Counted from the stretch's first letter, positions 44,600 through 54,726 are shown. The stretch is 64,000 nt of DNA from Spirochaetaceae bacterium (GCA_007693945.1 RECP01000063.1:89023-153022); one strand, 5' to 3'. Notes: generated by a model not told the origin, from the sequence alone. Made by a program: numbers and translations.

Positions 44600-44620
44600 G
44601 GATCAGAGAGAATCTGTCAA
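44592..44620 (-). promoter_or_regulatory. Consensus sigma-70 promoter for the XRE-cupin regulator
   Basis: Read leftward, a perfect TTGACA (44620-44615) and a perfect TATAAT (44597-44592) are separated by exactly 17 nt. It faces the threonine-gene promoter, with transcription starts diverging through the shared palindrome. The leader to ATG 44503 is about 80 nt. Confidence 0.72.
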
Positions 44621-44640
44621 TCAGCATCAGGAGACGCCGC

Positions 44641-45588
44641 ATGAACGTTCTGGTTACCGGATCCCTCGGCCAGGTGGGAAGTGAACTTGTGCTGGAACTG
44701 AGACGCCGTCACGGCAACGGCAACGTGGTGGCCAGCGATATTCGCTCGGACGCTGCCGCAGCGGCCAAAGAAGAAGGGCCGTTCTACGCTCTCGATTGCC
44801 GCGACGGCCGCCAACTGGCTCGAATCGTACGCAGCCACAATGTCAAGCGCATCTACCACCTGGCGGCACTGCTGTCGGCGGTTGCCGAGGCGCGCCCGCA
44901 GGACGCCTGGGACATCAACATCAACGGATTGTGCACCGTGCTCGAGGTGGCCCGCGAACACGACTGCTCGGTATTCACCCCGAGCTCGATTGCCGCCTTT
45001 GGCCCGACCGCGCCCAAGGATTATACGCCCCAAAACACCATTCAGCAGCCCACGTCGATGTACGGCGTAACCAAGGTCTCAGGCGAGTTGCTGTGCAACT
45101 ACTACCACAAGAAGTACGGCGTCGACACGCGCGGTGTGCGTTATCCGGGCATCATCTCCAACCTGACCCTGCCCGGCGGAGGCACCACCGACTACGCGGT
45201 GGAGATCTACTACGAAGCCGTGCGCCGCAAGCGGTATACCTGCTTCCTGAAGGCCGACACGTACCTCGACATGGTCTACATGCCGGACGCCATCAAGGCG
45301 GCCATCGATATCATGGAGGCCGACCCGGTGCGGCTGCGTCATCGCAACGCCTTCAACATCACATCGATGAGCTTCTCGCCGGAAGACCAGGCTGCGTATA
45401 TCCGCAAGTACGTCCCGGAGTTTGAAATCAGCTACAACGTGGACCCGGTGCGCCAGGCACTCGCCAATTCGTGGCCTAACTCGCTGGAAGACTACGCCGC
45501 GCGAGTCGAGTGGGGCTGGAATCCCCAGTACGACCTGGATGCAATGACCGCCGACATGTTGAAGGTACTGAGCGAACGAGGAGTGTAA
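44641..45588 (+). CDS. L-threonine 3-dehydrogenase, epimerase/SDR type
   Basis: A 315-residue NAD-binding protein of the short-chain/epimerase type, not the zinc alcohol-dehydrogenase type. The nucleotide-binding motif is GSLGQVG (7-13). The catalytic pair is Tyr141/Lys145 in YGVTK, with Ser115/116 in TPSSIAAFG. The insert [26 protein letters not shown] and [15 protein letters not shown] are characteristic of SDR threonine dehydrogenases. It oxidises L-threonine to 2-amino-3-ketobutyrate. The next gene encodes the ligase that uses this unstable product and starts 2 nt after this stop, which confirms the assignment. Confidence 0.9.
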   Translation: MNVLVTGSLGQVGSELVLELRRRHGNGNVVASDIRSDAAAAAKEEGPFYALDCRDGRQLARIVRSHNVKRIYHLAALLSAVAEARPQDAWDININGLCTVLEVAREHDCSVFTPSSIAAFGPTAPKDYTPQNTIQQPTSMYGVTKVSGELLCNYYHKKYGVDTRGVRYPGIISNLTLPGGGTTDYAVEIYYEAVRRKRYTCFLKADTYLDMVYMPDAIKAAIDIMEADPVRLRHRNAFNITSMSFSPEDQAAYIRKYVPEFEISYNVDPVRQALANSWPNSLEDYAARVEWGWNPQYDLDAMTADMLKVLSERGV

Positions 45589-45590
45589 CG

Positions 45591-46778
45591 ATGTTCAGCA
45601 GCATGAAGCAGGACTTACAACGGGAACTGCAGAGTCTTTCCGCGCAGGGCCTGTACAAGGGCGAACGTGTCATAGAGTCGCCGCAGAGTGCGTCGATCAC
45701 CGTCGGCGGCGGCAACGTGGCAGTCAACTTCTGCGCCAACAACTACCTTGGCCTGGCCGACGATCCCGAGATCATCGAAGCCGCCGCAACCGCCATGCGC
45801 AGGTGGGGCTACGGGCTGGCCTCGGTGCGCTTCATCTGCGGCACGCAGGCAATTCACCGGCAGCTCGAACAGCGCCTGTCGCGCTTTCTGGGCACCGAGG
45901 ACACCATCCTTTACGCCGCCTGTTTTGACGCCAACGGCGGTGTGTTCGAGCCGCTGCTGGGCCAGGAGGACGCCATCATCTCCGACGAGCTGAACCACGC
46001 TTCGATCATCGACGGTGTACGGCTCTGCAAGGCAACCCGTGCACGCTACAACCACTCCGATATGGCGGATCTCGAACGCTGCCTCAAAGAGCACACCGCG
46101 GCACGCTACCGGATCATCTGTACCGACGGCGTCTTCTCGATGGATGGCGACATCGCCCGCCTGCCGGAAATCTGCGATCTGGCCGAGCAGTACGACGCAC
46201 TGGTAATGGTGGATGACTGCCACGCTACCGGCTACATCGGGCAAACCGGCCGCGGAACCGCCGAGCAGTGCGGGGTGCAGGGCCGTATCGACATTGTCAC
46301 CACGACCTTCGGCAAGGCGCTCGGCGGCGCATCCGGCGGATGCACCTCGGGCCGGCGCGAGATCATCGAGATGCTGCGCCAGCGTTCACGCCCGTACCTG
46401 TTCTCCAATACGCTGGCGCCGTCGGTGGTGGGCGGCACGCTCAAGGCACTCGATATCGTTGAGAGCTCGCACGATCGCATCGCCACCGTCAAGCGCAACA
46501 CGCAGCGGTTCAAGAGCGCGATGGTTGACGCCGGCTTCGACATCGGCCCGACCGAAACCGCTATTGTTCCGGTGATGCTCTACCAGGAACCGCTGGCGCT
46601 GAAGATGGCCGACCAGTTACTGCACAAAGGCGTCTACGTCATCGGCTTTGCCTACCCGGTGGTACCCCGCGGCAGGGCGCGGATCCGTGTACAGCTGTCG
46701 GCGGCGCATTCCGAGCAGCATCTTGACCGCGCCATCACGGCGTTCGTCGAGGTCGGCCGCGAACTGGGTGTGATATAA
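45591..46778 (+). CDS. kbl: 2-amino-3-ketobutyrate CoA ligase (glycine C-acetyltransferase)
   Basis: A 395-residue PLP enzyme of the alpha-oxoamine synthase family. The start is ATG 45591 after GAGGAG; a longer frame lacks a site. Signature regions: [45 protein letters not shown] and the PLP lysine Lys242 in [13 protein letters not shown], the same position as Lys244 of E. coli Kbl. It cleaves 2-amino-3-ketobutyrate with CoA to glycine and acetyl-CoA. Translational proximity to the dehydrogenase is normal for the pair. Symbol given because both sequence and context agree. Confidence 0.92.
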   Translation: MFSSMKQDLQRELQSLSAQGLYKGERVIESPQSASITVGGGNVAVNFCANNYLGLADDPEIIEAAATAMRRWGYGLASVRFICGTQAIHRQLEQRLSRFLGTEDTILYAACFDANGGVFEPLLGQEDAIISDELNHASIIDGVRLCKATRARYNHSDMADLERCLKEHTAARYRIICTDGVFSMDGDIARLPEICDLAEQYDALVMVDDCHATGYIGQTGRGTAEQCGVQGRIDIVTTTFGKALGGASGGCTSGRREIIEMLRQRSRPYLFSNTLAPSVVGGTLKALDIVESSHDRIATVKRNTQRFKSAMVDAGFDIGPTETAIVPVMLYQEPLALKMADQLLHKGVYVIGFAYPVVPRGRARIRVQLSAAHSEQHLDRAITAFVEVGRELGVI

Positions 46779-46803
46779 TAAGTGCTACGGCTCGAGGCAC
46801 AGC

Positions 46804-48285
46804 GTGCATAAACAGATGGATACCCGCTACCCGCAGCAGCGCATCAGCGTGTTCGACATTTTCAAAGTCGGCGTCGGTCCCTCGAGTTCGCATACCATGG
46901 GGCCCTGGCGCGCCGCCGAGCGCTTTGTGCGCACGCTGGTACTGGAACGTGCAATAGAGTCGGTGCGGCGCATCACTGTCGACCTGTACGGATCACTGGC
47001 CAAAACCGGTATAGGGCACGGCACCGACGTGGCCGTGGTACTGGGTCTCAGTGGCGAAGACCCGGAAACCGTCCCGCACAGCGTCGTCGACGAGGTGCGC
47101 CGGACCGTGCGCGGGATCGAGCATCTGGCGCTCGCCGGCGGACTCAGTATCGGCTTCGAGTATGTGCGGGACATCCGGTTTCACCACGATGAGTCCCTTG
47201 ACTATCATCCCAACGGCCTGAGGTTCAGCGCCGCACTGTCTCATGGGCGCACTATACAGGAGACTTACTACAGCATCGGCGGCGGGTTTGTGGTGCAGGA
47301 GGACGAAATTCCCCGCCCTGAAGCAAGCGTGACGCTGCCCTACCCGATTGACAACGCGGCCGACATCCTGCGCTGGACCAGGGCGCACGACCCGGAGCTG
47401 CGCATCAGCGAGCTGGTACGCGAGAATGAACGGACGTGGGATCCCGAGGATCGTATCGATGCACGCCTGATGCGGGTTTTCGAAGTGATGCGCGAGTGCG
47501 TCTTCAATGGCCTCAGCACCGAACGCGCGCTGCCCGGCGGACTTGGTGTGGCACGCCGTGCACGCGGGCTGGCAGCCAGTCTGCTGCCGCTGCCGTGGCC
47601 GCCCGCGGCGCAGGCATTCTTTGAGGCGGTGGCGAATTCCAACAGCGCTCCAGCCCGGCCGGACGCGGCCGGCTTCGAGCGCGTGCTGCGCTGGATCAGC
47701 GCTTTCGCCCTGGCCGTAAACGAAGAGAACGCCGATTTCGGCCGCGTGGTTACCGCGCCTACGAACGGCGCCGCCGGTGTGGTTCCGGCGGTGCTGCTGT
47801 ACTACCGCTACTTCGTCTCCGGGGCGTCGGACGAGGGTGTGGTGCGCTTCCTGCTGACCGCCGGCGAAATCGGCAGCGTGTTCAAGAAGGGAGCCACAAT
47901 CAGCGCCGCACAGGGCGGATGCCAGGCGGAGATCGGAGTGAGTTCCGCGATGGCCGCCGCCGGTCTGACCGAAGTGCTGGGGGGAAACCCTGAACAGGTT
48001 CTGATGGCGGCCGAGATCGCCATGGAGCATCACCTCGGTCTGACCTGCGACCCGGTCGGCGGACTGGTCCAGGTTCCGTGTATAGAACGCAACACCATGG
48101 GAGCAGTCAAAGCGATTACGGGCGCCACTCTGGCACTCGCTGGTGATCCTTCAAGCGCGCGCGTCAGCCTCGACGATGTGATTGAGGCGATGTGGAACAC
48201 GGCGCTCGACATGAACACCAAGTACAAGGAAACCAGCGAAGGCGGACTGGCGGCCAGAATCCCGATCAACGTGATAGAGTGTTGA
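46804..48285 (+). CDS. sdaA: L-serine ammonia-lyase, single-chain iron-sulfur type
   Basis: A 493-residue protein. It opens with [24 protein letters not shown], the conserved start of the beta domain. The alpha domain has [32 protein letters not shown] and [20 protein letters not shown], where three cysteines of the [4Fe-4S] cluster are expected. It converts L-serine to pyruvate and ammonia. The start is GTG 46804 (a GAGG lies before it); ATG 46816 is an alternative. It lies 25 nt after the ligase, so the three genes likely form one catabolic transcript. Slightly longer than E. coli SdaA (454), but complete. Confidence 0.9.
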   Translation: MHKQMDTRYPQQRISVFDIFKVGVGPSSSHTMGPWRAAERFVRTLVLERAIESVRRITVDLYGSLAKTGIGHGTDVAVVLGLSGEDPETVPHSVVDEVRRTVRGIEHLALAGGLSIGFEYVRDIRFHHDESLDYHPNGLRFSAALSHGRTIQETYYSIGGGFVVQEDEIPRPEASVTLPYPIDNAADILRWTRAHDPELRISELVRENERTWDPEDRIDARLMRVFEVMRECVFNGLSTERALPGGLGVARRARGLAASLLPLPWPPAAQAFFEAVANSNSAPARPDAAGFERVLRWISAFALAVNEENADFGRVVTAPTNGAAGVVPAVLLYYRYFVSGASDEGVVRFLLTAGEIGSVFKKGATISAAQGGCQAEIGVSSAMAAAGLTEVLGGNPEQVLMAAEIAMEHHLGLTCDPVGGLVQVPCIERNTMGAVKAITGATLALAGDPSSARVSLDDVIEAMWNTALDMNTKYKETSEGGLAARIPINVIEC

Positions 48286-48323
48286 GCGGGGGCCGTGGTT
48301 GCCGGCGCGCTCCTCGCTCCCTG

Positions 48324-49439
48324 TCACCCTATGCGCGCGCCCGAATCCTTGTCAAAGTAGTGCACCGCCTTCTGGTCGAACGCGACATGGCAGCTGTCTC
48401 CTTCACCGACGCTGCGGGTGCGCTCATCGGCAGCTACGGTCAGGTGGATCTGCGAGTCGGCTGCAGCGTTCACATCGGATGCGACTCGCACCCGCAGCAG
48501 CGAGTCATATCCCATCGGCAGCACCGACTCTATCCGCGCCGGGACGCTCCACGGCCCGGGTGCGGCGACCAGTTCCAGCTCCTCGGGACGCGCGGCCACG
48601 AGCACGGTCTCGTTGTCCGGCAGCGCCTGCAATGACGCAGGGCGAGGCAAGCCGACATCACCGAAACGCAGCTGCGAACCCGCCAGCGTGGCGGTGATGA
48701 GGTTGATAGGGGTATGCCCCATGAATTGGGCCACAAAGAGATTGGCCGGCTGAGCAAATACGTAGGACGGTACATCGGTCTGCTGCATGACACCATACTT
48801 CATGACCGCCATGCGCGTTGACAGTGTCAAAGCCTCGATCTGGTCATGGGTGACGTAGATGATGGTACCACCGGTCTCTTCGTGCAACTGCTTGAGTTCG
48901 ACGCGCATGTCGATCCGCAGCTTGGCATCCAGGTTTGACAACGGCTCATCCATCAGCAACACGCCGGCGCCGGTCACGAGCTCCCGCGCCAGTGCAATAC
49001 GCTGCTGCTGTCCGCCGGAGAGCTCACTGGGATAGCGGTCGGCCAGTTCGGTCACCTGTAATCTTTCGAGCACACGACTCAAGCGCTGCTGCTGTTCCGC
49101 GGAGGTGACACGCCGCACCTTCAGCCCAAAGAGGATGTTCTCGCGTACGGTCATATGCGGCCACAGGGCGTAGTTCTGAAACACCATCCCGATTCCGCGC
49201 TTGCCCGGAGGAACGAACGTTCGATCCTTACCGTCAAAGACCAGTCGGTCACCGATCCATATCCGTCCCTCATCGGCGGTTTCCAGGCCGGCAATCAGCC
49301 GCATGGTGGTCGTCTTGCCGCAGCCGCTGGGCCCCAACAGACTGAAGAACGAACCGCTCTCGATCTCGAGACAGAGGTCATCAACGGCAACCGTATTTCC
49401 GAAACGCTTGGTTATGTGATCGAGTATGATCCGGCTCAT
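48324..49439 (-). CDS. ABC importer ATP-binding protein (iron/polyamine-type)
   Basis: A 371-residue ATPase with all motifs: Walker A GPSGCGKTT (36-44), Q-loop FQNYALWPHM, signature ELSGGQQQR (139-147), Walker B GVLLMDEP (159-166) and H-loop VTHD. A C-terminal TOBE-type region (about 240-371) is typical of FbpC, PotA and PhnT-like importers. The ATG overlaps the permease stop by 4 nt. It energises uptake of the solute caught by the binding protein upstream in the operon. Substrate not certain: ferric ion, an organophosphonate or a polyamine are the usual choices. Confidence 0.86.
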   Translation of the reverse strand: MSRIILDHITKRFGNTVAVDDLCLEIESGSFFSLLGPSGCGKTTTMRLIAGLETADEGRIWIGDRLVFDGKDRTFVPPGKRGIGMVFQNYALWPHMTVRENILFGLKVRRVTSAEQQQRLSRVLERLQVTELADRYPSELSGGQQQRIALARELVTGAGVLLMDEPLSNLDAKLRIDMRVELKQLHEETGGTIIYVTHDQIEALTLSTRMAVMKYGVMQQTDVPSYVFAQPANLFVAQFMGHTPINLITATLAGSQLRFGDVGLPRPASLQALPDNETVLVAARPEELELVAAPGPWSVPARIESVLPMGYDSLLRVRVASDVNAAADSQIHLTVAADERTRSVGEGDSCHVAFDQKAVHYFDKDSGARIG

Positions 49440-51274
49440 TGGTTACCTCCGCCGAAGCCCTGCAGGGGATTTGTCCTGGTAATCCACTGTGCAATCAGCG
49501 TGCAGCCGAGAACGATGATGATAATGACCACGCCAATCGCATCGGCGAACTGCCGACGGCCCAGCTCGATATAACCGAACGTCAGCGCCGCCAGCACCAT
49601 CGTGCGTGGTGTGACCAGCAGGATCACCAGGTTGATGTCTTTGACGGTTGAAACAAAGGCCAGGATGAAGCCCCCCATGAAGCCACGCTTGGTCAGGGGA
49701 AACATGATCCGTTGAATGCGCCGCGGGAAACTCGCGCCGTGCACCTCCGCGCTTTCTTCCAGAGAGCGTCCCACCTGCATCATGGCCGAAATACCCATGC
49801 GGCTGGCAAAAGGCAAGCGGTTGACAAGGCAGGCGATGAAGATGATCCATATGGTTCCGTACAGTACCGGAATCGGGCCGCGCGGCTGGGCAAACATCGA
49901 AAGGAAGATCGCGCCGAAGGCGATGCCCGGAATTACGTACGGGAGAAATGAAACCTGCTCCACGATCCGCGACAGCGGACGACCGCGGTTGCGGCTCACC
50001 GAGTACCCTACCAGGATCCCGATGAACGCGGTCGACACCCCGACCGAAAGGCCCAGCACAACGGTGTTGACCGCTGCGGCACGAATCCGCGGCGAGACCA
50101 GGATACCACGCAAACCGTCCCGTTCGCCGATCCAGTACGCCAGGGTGAAGTTGTCCAGCGAAAACTGGCCCAGATGGTACTGGAACGTCTGCAGCACCAG
50201 AAAGCTGATCGGCAGAAACGTGAACCCCGCCATCAGTACCGCCACCGCCGTTCCCACCGGAACACGCCATCTGCCGAGCGCGATCTGGCGCTGGCGCGAT
50301 CCCTTGCCTTCCATGGTGGTAAACTGTTTGCGCGAGCCCAACAGCCACGAATTAACAAGGATAGCCGACCCCGAGATGGCCACCAGCACCAGCGTGAACA
50401 CAAACGCCTCGCCGTAGCGTCCTACACCGGCCGACTGGTACAGCGACGTCGCCAGCACGTTGTAGCGAACCGGCAGACCGAGAAACGCCGGAACACCAAA
50501 CGTTCCAATACCCGACGCGAAGGTCAGAATGAACGCCGAGCCTATGGCCGGCAGCACGATCGGCAGCGTTATCTTGCGGATCACGCGCCGGTTGCTGGCA
50601 CCGTGAACCAGTGCCGACTCTTCCAGCGAAGCATCCACGGTTGCCAGGGCGGCGCTGCCCAACAGATAGGCGAACGCAAAGTAGTTGACCGCCAGCACGC
50701 ATATGATCGGTATCGGTCCGTACGCCAGCCAGTTGGGCGTCGGGCGCCCGATCAGGCTCTCCACGAACCCGGCCGCCCCGATCCCGACCCGACTGTTGCC
50801 GAAGATGGTCAGCCAGGCCAGAGCCAGCGTCCACGATGGAATAATGTAGGGCACAATGGCGCAGAAACCGGTGAACTTCTTGAACGGCATATCGGTCTTG
50901 ACCATCAACCACGCCAGTCCCATACCGATCACCATCGCGAGCACGGTGTAGGTCAGACTCACAACCAGCGTGTTGACCAGCGGCTCGTACAGCAGCCGCG
51001 CGCTCAACTGTCCCGAGGCGAAGACCCGTTCCCAGTAGAACATCGTGAACTCGCCGACTGCCGCACCGGCACGACGCGAGTCGCCCGATTGCACGTGGAA
51101 GGTGGACCAGATCATGTTGCCCACCGGTACCAGAATCAGGTAGCCGAAGACAATCAGAAACAGCCACGCAAGCCAATTCTGCGGCGAATGCGCCAGCGCA
51201 AGAGCCCTGTTTCTGACTTTCCTCAGCCCGAGAAACCCGCCGCCCGACGAGCCCGGAACAAGCGTTTGCTGCAT
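49436..51274 (-). CDS. ABC importer permease, fused two-domain type (FbpB-like)
   Basis: A 612-residue membrane protein with two BPD_transp_1 halves, each of about six helices. Each half has an EAA-like loop: SLEESALVHGASNRRVIRKITLPIVLPAI (about 220-250) and SLEESAEVHGASFPRRIQRIMFPLTKRGF (about 515-545). Such fused permeases are typical of FbpB/AfuB iron and related importers. The coding region is complete. It sits between the binding-protein gene (65 nt upstream, with a hairpin in the gap) and the ATPase gene (ATGA overlap). Confidence 0.87.
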   Translation of the reverse strand: MQQTLVPGSSGGGFLGLRKVRNRALALAHSPQNWLAWLFLIVFGYLILVPVGNMIWSTFHVQSGDSRRAGAAVGEFTMFYWERVFASGQLSARLLYEPLVNTLVVSLTYTVLAMVIGMGLAWLMVKTDMPFKKFTGFCAIVPYIIPSWTLALAWLTIFGNSRVGIGAAGFVESLIGRPTPNWLAYGPIPIICVLAVNYFAFAYLLGSAALATVDASLEESALVHGASNRRVIRKITLPIVLPAIGSAFILTFASGIGTFGVPAFLGLPVRYNVLATSLYQSAGVGRYGEAFVFTLVLVAISGSAILVNSWLLGSRKQFTTMEGKGSRQRQIALGRWRVPVGTAVAVLMAGFTFLPISFLVLQTFQYHLGQFSLDNFTLAYWIGERDGLRGILVSPRIRAAAVNTVVLGLSVGVSTAFIGILVGYSVSRNRGRPLSRIVEQVSFLPYVIPGIAFGAIFLSMFAQPRGPIPVLYGTIWIIFIACLVNRLPFASRMGISAMMQVGRSLEESAEVHGASFPRRIQRIMFPLTKRGFMGGFILAFVSTVKDINLVILLVTPRTMVLAALTFGYIELGRRQFADAIGVVIIIIVLGCTLIAQWITRTNPLQGFGGGNQ

Positions 51275-51297
51275 GAATAGTCTCCGCGCAAATAGTC

Positions 51298-51318
51298 GGG
51301 GCCCCTGGTCAGGGCCCC
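51298..51318 (-). other. GC-rich intercistronic hairpin between binding-protein and permease genes
   Basis: A 7-bp perfect stem (GGGGCCC / GGGCCCC) with a 7-nt loop in the 65-nt gap after the binding-protein stop codon. Such hairpins often protect the upstream mRNA from 3' decay and reduce downstream read-through, giving more binding protein than permease. There is no U-tract. Confidence 0.5.
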
Positions 51319-51339
51319 GCTGTCAGATGTCAGTATCTG

Positions 51340-52509
51340 CTACTCGTAGAGGATCCAGAAATCGGCGATCTCGTCGCCAATCTCGAGTGCCTGATCGATT
51401 GGGATCGACCACAGGCGCGCAAACGAATCGAGCGTCAGATCGGCCATCGGTCCGGTGGCCACTACTTCCGGGTTGACCGGGAAGTCGGCACCCCACCATG
51501 GCTCGCCGCCCTCCTGGGAAGTCAGATAACGGATCAGCAGCTTGGCGGTATTGGGGCTCTCGGTGTAGCTGACCATCGAAATCGGCCGTGCCGAAAGAAT
51601 GGCCGGGTTGACGTCGGTATCCAGCTCAAAGTCGTACTGGCCGGAAATCACGTCACGGTAGACCGATTGGGTGCCAAAGCCCAGAAACGGCGGGTCGGCG
51701 TTGGTGACCGCGTCAGCCACGTCACGAAAGCTGGCTTGAATGCGCAGGTCGTTCTCCAGCAGGCGCATGATCCATTCGTAGCCCGCGTTAGGCGTGCTGA
51801 GCTGAATCGGCTCACCGAAGAAGTCCTCGTAGAGCTCCTCCATCAGATCCGCATTACCGACAATACCGACCATGTAGTCCATGGTGGTTCCGGAGCGCAA
51901 TGGGCTCTGCATCGCCACCCGGTTACGGAAGCGCTCGGTTGTCAGTTCCCAGATGTTTTCGTAGGGGATCTGGCCTTCGCGGTCGGTGGTGTAGTACCAG
52001 GTTCCCGCGCTGTAGCGGTGCACCAGAGTCGGATTCATGTCGCGTTCGGGTACCTGCGCCTGCAGTTCACGCGGTACGTAGCGCGTAAGCGCATTGCGCT
52101 CAACCATCAGTTGATCGTACATCACGGCCAGATTACCGGTCATCGCAACACCGGCGGCGTATATTCCCGCGTCGTACTCGCGGCGCAATCTCTCGTTGAG
52201 CTCCGAGGTGCTCAGGTTGAGCATCTCGACATTGAGCCCGTAGAGCTCGTTGAACTTCTCGACCACCGGAAAACCGCGGCTGGTGTTGGAGTACATCACC
52301 AGAGGCGGCTCTTCAAGCGCAGCGGCCGCGACAGCGTCCCAGTCTTCCTGCGCGGGCTGATAGGGTCCCAGTTCGGCAAACCGCATCCACTCGTCATACT
52401 CATCCACAACGGCCGCCGCCTCAGGCTCCGGCTGTCCGGCGCCAAAAAGCAACGCCGGAGCAGCGATGAGCAGCGCCGCTGTAATCAACAGTATCGATAC
52501 CCTTCTCAC
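51340..52509 (-). CDS. ABC importer substrate-binding protein (iron-type, PBP2 fold)
   Basis: A 389-residue protein. I choose GTG 52509, which follows AGGAGG (52516-52521) by 6 nt and directly begins a signal peptide (MRRVSILLITAALLIAAPALLFGAG). A longer frame to 52539 begins with TTG and lacks a site. The mature end GAGQPEPE is of spirochaetal style. The body has type-2 binding-protein features: LVMYSNTSRGFPVVEKFNELYGLNVEML at the start, and NRVAMQSPLRSGTTMDYMVGIVGN, the typical anion-binding loop. Tyr pairs for ferric ion are not obvious, so the substrate remains open. The divergent RpiR-type regulator suggests a sugar-phosphate or phosphonate theme. Confidence 0.8.
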   Translation of the reverse strand: MRRVSILLITAALLIAAPALLFGAGQPEPEAAAVVDEYDEWMRFAELGPYQPAQEDWDAVAAAALEEPPLVMYSNTSRGFPVVEKFNELYGLNVEMLNLSTSELNERLRREYDAGIYAAGVAMTGNLAVMYDQLMVERNALTRYVPRELQAQVPERDMNPTLVHRYSAGTWYYTTDREGQIPYENIWELTTERFRNRVAMQSPLRSGTTMDYMVGIVGNADLMEELYEDFFGEPIQLSTPNAGYEWIMRLLENDLRIQASFRDVADAVTNADPPFLGFGTQSVYRDVISGQYDFELDTDVNPAILSARPISMVSYTESPNTAKLLIRYLTSQEGGEPWWGADFPVNPEVVATGPMADLTLDSFARLWSIPIDQALEIGDEIADFWILYE

Positions 52510-52841
52510 AAAAAACCTCCTGTATTCATCTCTACACAAAACTCTGCCTTTTCCTCCTCTATATAGGCTGTCATTGACCGTACCGTGTCAGCGGGGGTCC
52601 GTCAACCGTTCTCATCCCGGTGCGTTCCGGAAAACCGCAGGCTCAAGCGCAGGCACACGGCGCCCCGGCATACAGTCCGTTGCCCTGCCCCATGCCGGAC
52701 ACGTTATTTTACGAGGGACGGACCATAAGTGATATTTTGAGACTGAAGTAGCCGATATGTCAAGTTTTTTTTACCTTTATACGAGAAAACGTGTTAATCT
52801 ACCAGAAGCCAATCCGACCCCGGCAAAGGAGACAGTACACC
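52510..52841. promoter_or_regulatory. Divergent control region between the ABC importer and the RpiR regulator
   Basis: A 332-nt gap with lower GC content near its right end. On the + strand a weak pair TTTACC (52770-52775) and GTTAAT (52793-52798), 17 nt apart, could serve the regulator; an eight-T run lies just before it. On the - strand TATATA occurs near 52560 without a good -35. No convincing palindrome was found. No ORF of note lies in it. Confidence 0.35.
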
Positions 52842-53699
52842 ATGGATGATCGAGTCACGCACGCAATCGGACCGCGGCTGCGCATGAGGCTTCCCGAACT
52901 CACGGCCCGTGAACGTGCCATTCTGGTGCACCTGCTCGAAAACGCCGATCAGGCCGGCCACGCGCGCATCACCGAGATCGCTTCACGGTTCTGTGTGTCG
53001 GAGGCTCTGATTGTGAAACTGGCCAAGAAACTCGGTTACTCGGGCTTCAAGGCACTGAAGACCAACCTGCAGCTTTACGGCCTATCAAGCACTTCTGATT
53101 TGTTCGAAGAGGTTCGCGCCGAGGACCAGCCGGCTGATATCCTGCGCAAACTGTTTCGCGTTTCGATCCAGGCGTTGGAGGAGACGCTGGCCGTCATCGA
53201 TTTCGATGAGTTCAGGCGTGCAGTAGACGTGTTTGCCCGTGCTGCCGGCCGCGACATCTACGGCGTCGGCGGCTCGGCGGCTATCGCGCGTGACGCAGCA
53301 CATAAATTTTTGCGCATCGGCATCAGGTGCAGAGTAGCCGATGATTCGCACATCATGGCAATGTCGGCTTCAATCCTGCACGCAAGCGACGTCGTGCTGG
53401 CGATATCGCATTCGGGTCGGACCTCGGCCATAATTGACGCTGTTCGCCTGGCAAGAGAACGGAAAGCCACGGTGATTTCGCTGACCAGCTACGCACAGTC
53501 GCCTCTGGCGCGCGAAACGGATATCTGCCTGGTCTCGACTGCGCGCAGCTCACCGTTCACCGGCGAGAATGCAGCGGCGCGCATCGCGCAGCTGAATATC
53601 CTGGACGCCCTGTTCGTCTGTGTGGCGTTCCGCGACGCGCAACGATCAAATGCGTTGCTCGCACAAACCATGAGCGCGGTAGAGAACAAGCGCAGGTGA
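52842..53699 (+). CDS. RpiR-family transcriptional regulator (HTH plus SIS domain)
   Basis: A 285-residue protein starting at ATG 52842 after AAAGGAGA. The N-terminal HTH (about 15-75) reads LTARERAILVHLLENAD and ITEIASRFCVSEALIVKLAKKLGYSGFKALK, typical of RpiR regulators. The SIS domain (about 115-260) carries IYGVGGSAAIARDAAHKFLRIG, DVVLAISHSGRTSAIIDAVRLARERKATVISLTSY. SIS domains bind phosphosugars. It faces the ABC importer and abuts, tail to tail, a TIM-barrel isomerase, so it may control either. Confidence 0.88.
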   Translation: MDDRVTHAIGPRLRMRLPELTARERAILVHLLENADQAGHARITEIASRFCVSEALIVKLAKKLGYSGFKALKTNLQLYGLSSTSDLFEEVRAEDQPADILRKLFRVSIQALEETLAVIDFDEFRRAVDVFARAAGRDIYGVGGSAAIARDAAHKFLRIGIRCRVADDSHIMAMSASILHASDVVLAISHSGRTSAIIDAVRLARERKATVISLTSYAQSPLARETDICLVSTARSSPFTGENAAARIAQLNILDALFVCVAFRDAQRSNALLAQTMSAVENKRR

Positions 53700-53702
53700 C
53701 GG

Positions 53703-54671
53703 TCAGTTCCCGTTCAGCAGTGCAATCAGCAGCCGTTGGGACTGCAGCGGGTCGCGGCCTTCGATAGCATCGCGCAATCGTGGTCCCGCCCGCTCGATGA
53801 AGCGCTCGGCGGCCAGGAAGGTCTCGATATTGGCGCGACACTCGGCCCCCGGATCTACCAGCTGCGGAAAGGTGTCGAAGTAGATCATGCCGCCATAGTT
53901 GCAACGCTTCAGGTAGTAGATGAACTCTATCAGACGTAACGGATTCACCGATCCGATCATCATGCCGTCGTCACTATCGCCGTATCCGTCATTCAGGTGG
54001 ATACCCAGCAGTCGACCATGTCCAGCCGCCAGGGAGAGCGAGAACGACGGATTCTCGCGCTTCATGCGCATGTGACAGTAGTCCAGCGTGATACCGACGT
54101 TGTCCAGCCCAATCGCGTGTATCGCCGCCAGTACGGTCCCGACGTCACCGAACAGCGCAAACGAACGCGGCTGGTACGGCTTGTATTCGATGGCAATCTG
54201 AAGATCCGCATTGCGCGACGCCACCTCAGACACCGCGTCCAGCGCCGTACGCCAGATCTGCCGGTAGTCTGCCTCAAACGGATAATCGGTTCCATCGTGC
54301 GCAAACCAGAGCGTCACCACTTCACCGCCGAGCTCACGGCAGGCATCGGCGGCCTCGAGCGTGGTATCAATGGCGCGCCGGCGCCGTCTGTGGTCCGGAT
54401 TTGTGAAGTCACCGGCACTGAACTGCGTGCCGTAACGCAAGGCGACGCCGTGGCAGCGCAGTCCGGCACGGAGCAGAGCCTCGCGGACGTCCTTCACTCC
54501 GTCTTCCCGCAGGTGCTCCGGGTAGTTAAAATCCACGTCGGTCACGCCGGGCACCGCGGCGGCGCGCAGCAGAAGCTCAGGTACGGGCGTTGTCGCGCCG
54601 TTCGCGGCCGCGTCTTGATCTACCGGGCTTTGAAACGAGTTCAGCCGCGTGCCGAAACGCCACTGATGCAC
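53703..54671 (-). CDS. TIM-barrel sugar isomerase/epimerase (AP endonuclease 2 superfamily)
   Basis: A 322-residue protein starting with GTG 54671, 7 nt after GGGAGG. The xylose isomerase-like TIM barrel is supported by strand-end metal ligands: Glu in LQIAIEYKPYQP, Asp and His in VGITLDYCHMRMKR, His in LLGIHLNDGYGD and an acid in MIYFDTFPQ. No signal peptide. The family includes sugar isomerases, epimerases and dehydratases. It has its own promoter, and its stop is 3 nt from the stop of the RpiR-type gene. Confidence 0.8.
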   Translation of the reverse strand: MHQWRFGTRLNSFQSPVDQDAAANGATTPVPELLLRAAAVPGVTDVDFNYPEHLREDGVKDVREALLRAGLRCHGVALRYGTQFSAGDFTNPDHRRRRRAIDTTLEAADACRELGGEVVTLWFAHDGTDYPFEADYRQIWRTALDAVSEVASRNADLQIAIEYKPYQPRSFALFGDVGTVLAAIHAIGLDNVGITLDYCHMRMKRENPSFSLSLAAGHGRLLGIHLNDGYGDSDDGMMIGSVNPLRLIEFIYYLKRCNYGGMIYFDTFPQLVDPGAECRANIETFLAAERFIERAGPRLRDAIEGRDPLQSQRLLIALLNGN

Positions 54672-54726
54672 GGAAATGCCTCCCTACCCGCACAAGAAAT
54701 TTTACTCTTTGTCGGGTCAGAGTGAC

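Noticed and set aside
46993..48033. A - strand frame of 346 codons opposite the serine dehydratase
   Set aside because: The sense product is a complete iron-sulfur serine ammonia-lyase; the antisense product has no recognisable feature.
50174..51280. A + strand frame of 368 codons opposite the fused permease
   Set aside because: The sense strand encodes two clear EAA loops and 12 helices; the antisense frame is extremely Arg/Gln/His-rich.
52763..52772. An eight-T run before the RpiR gene considered as an intrinsic terminator
   Set aside because: No GC-rich stem lies directly upstream on the + strand, and no gene on that strand ends there.
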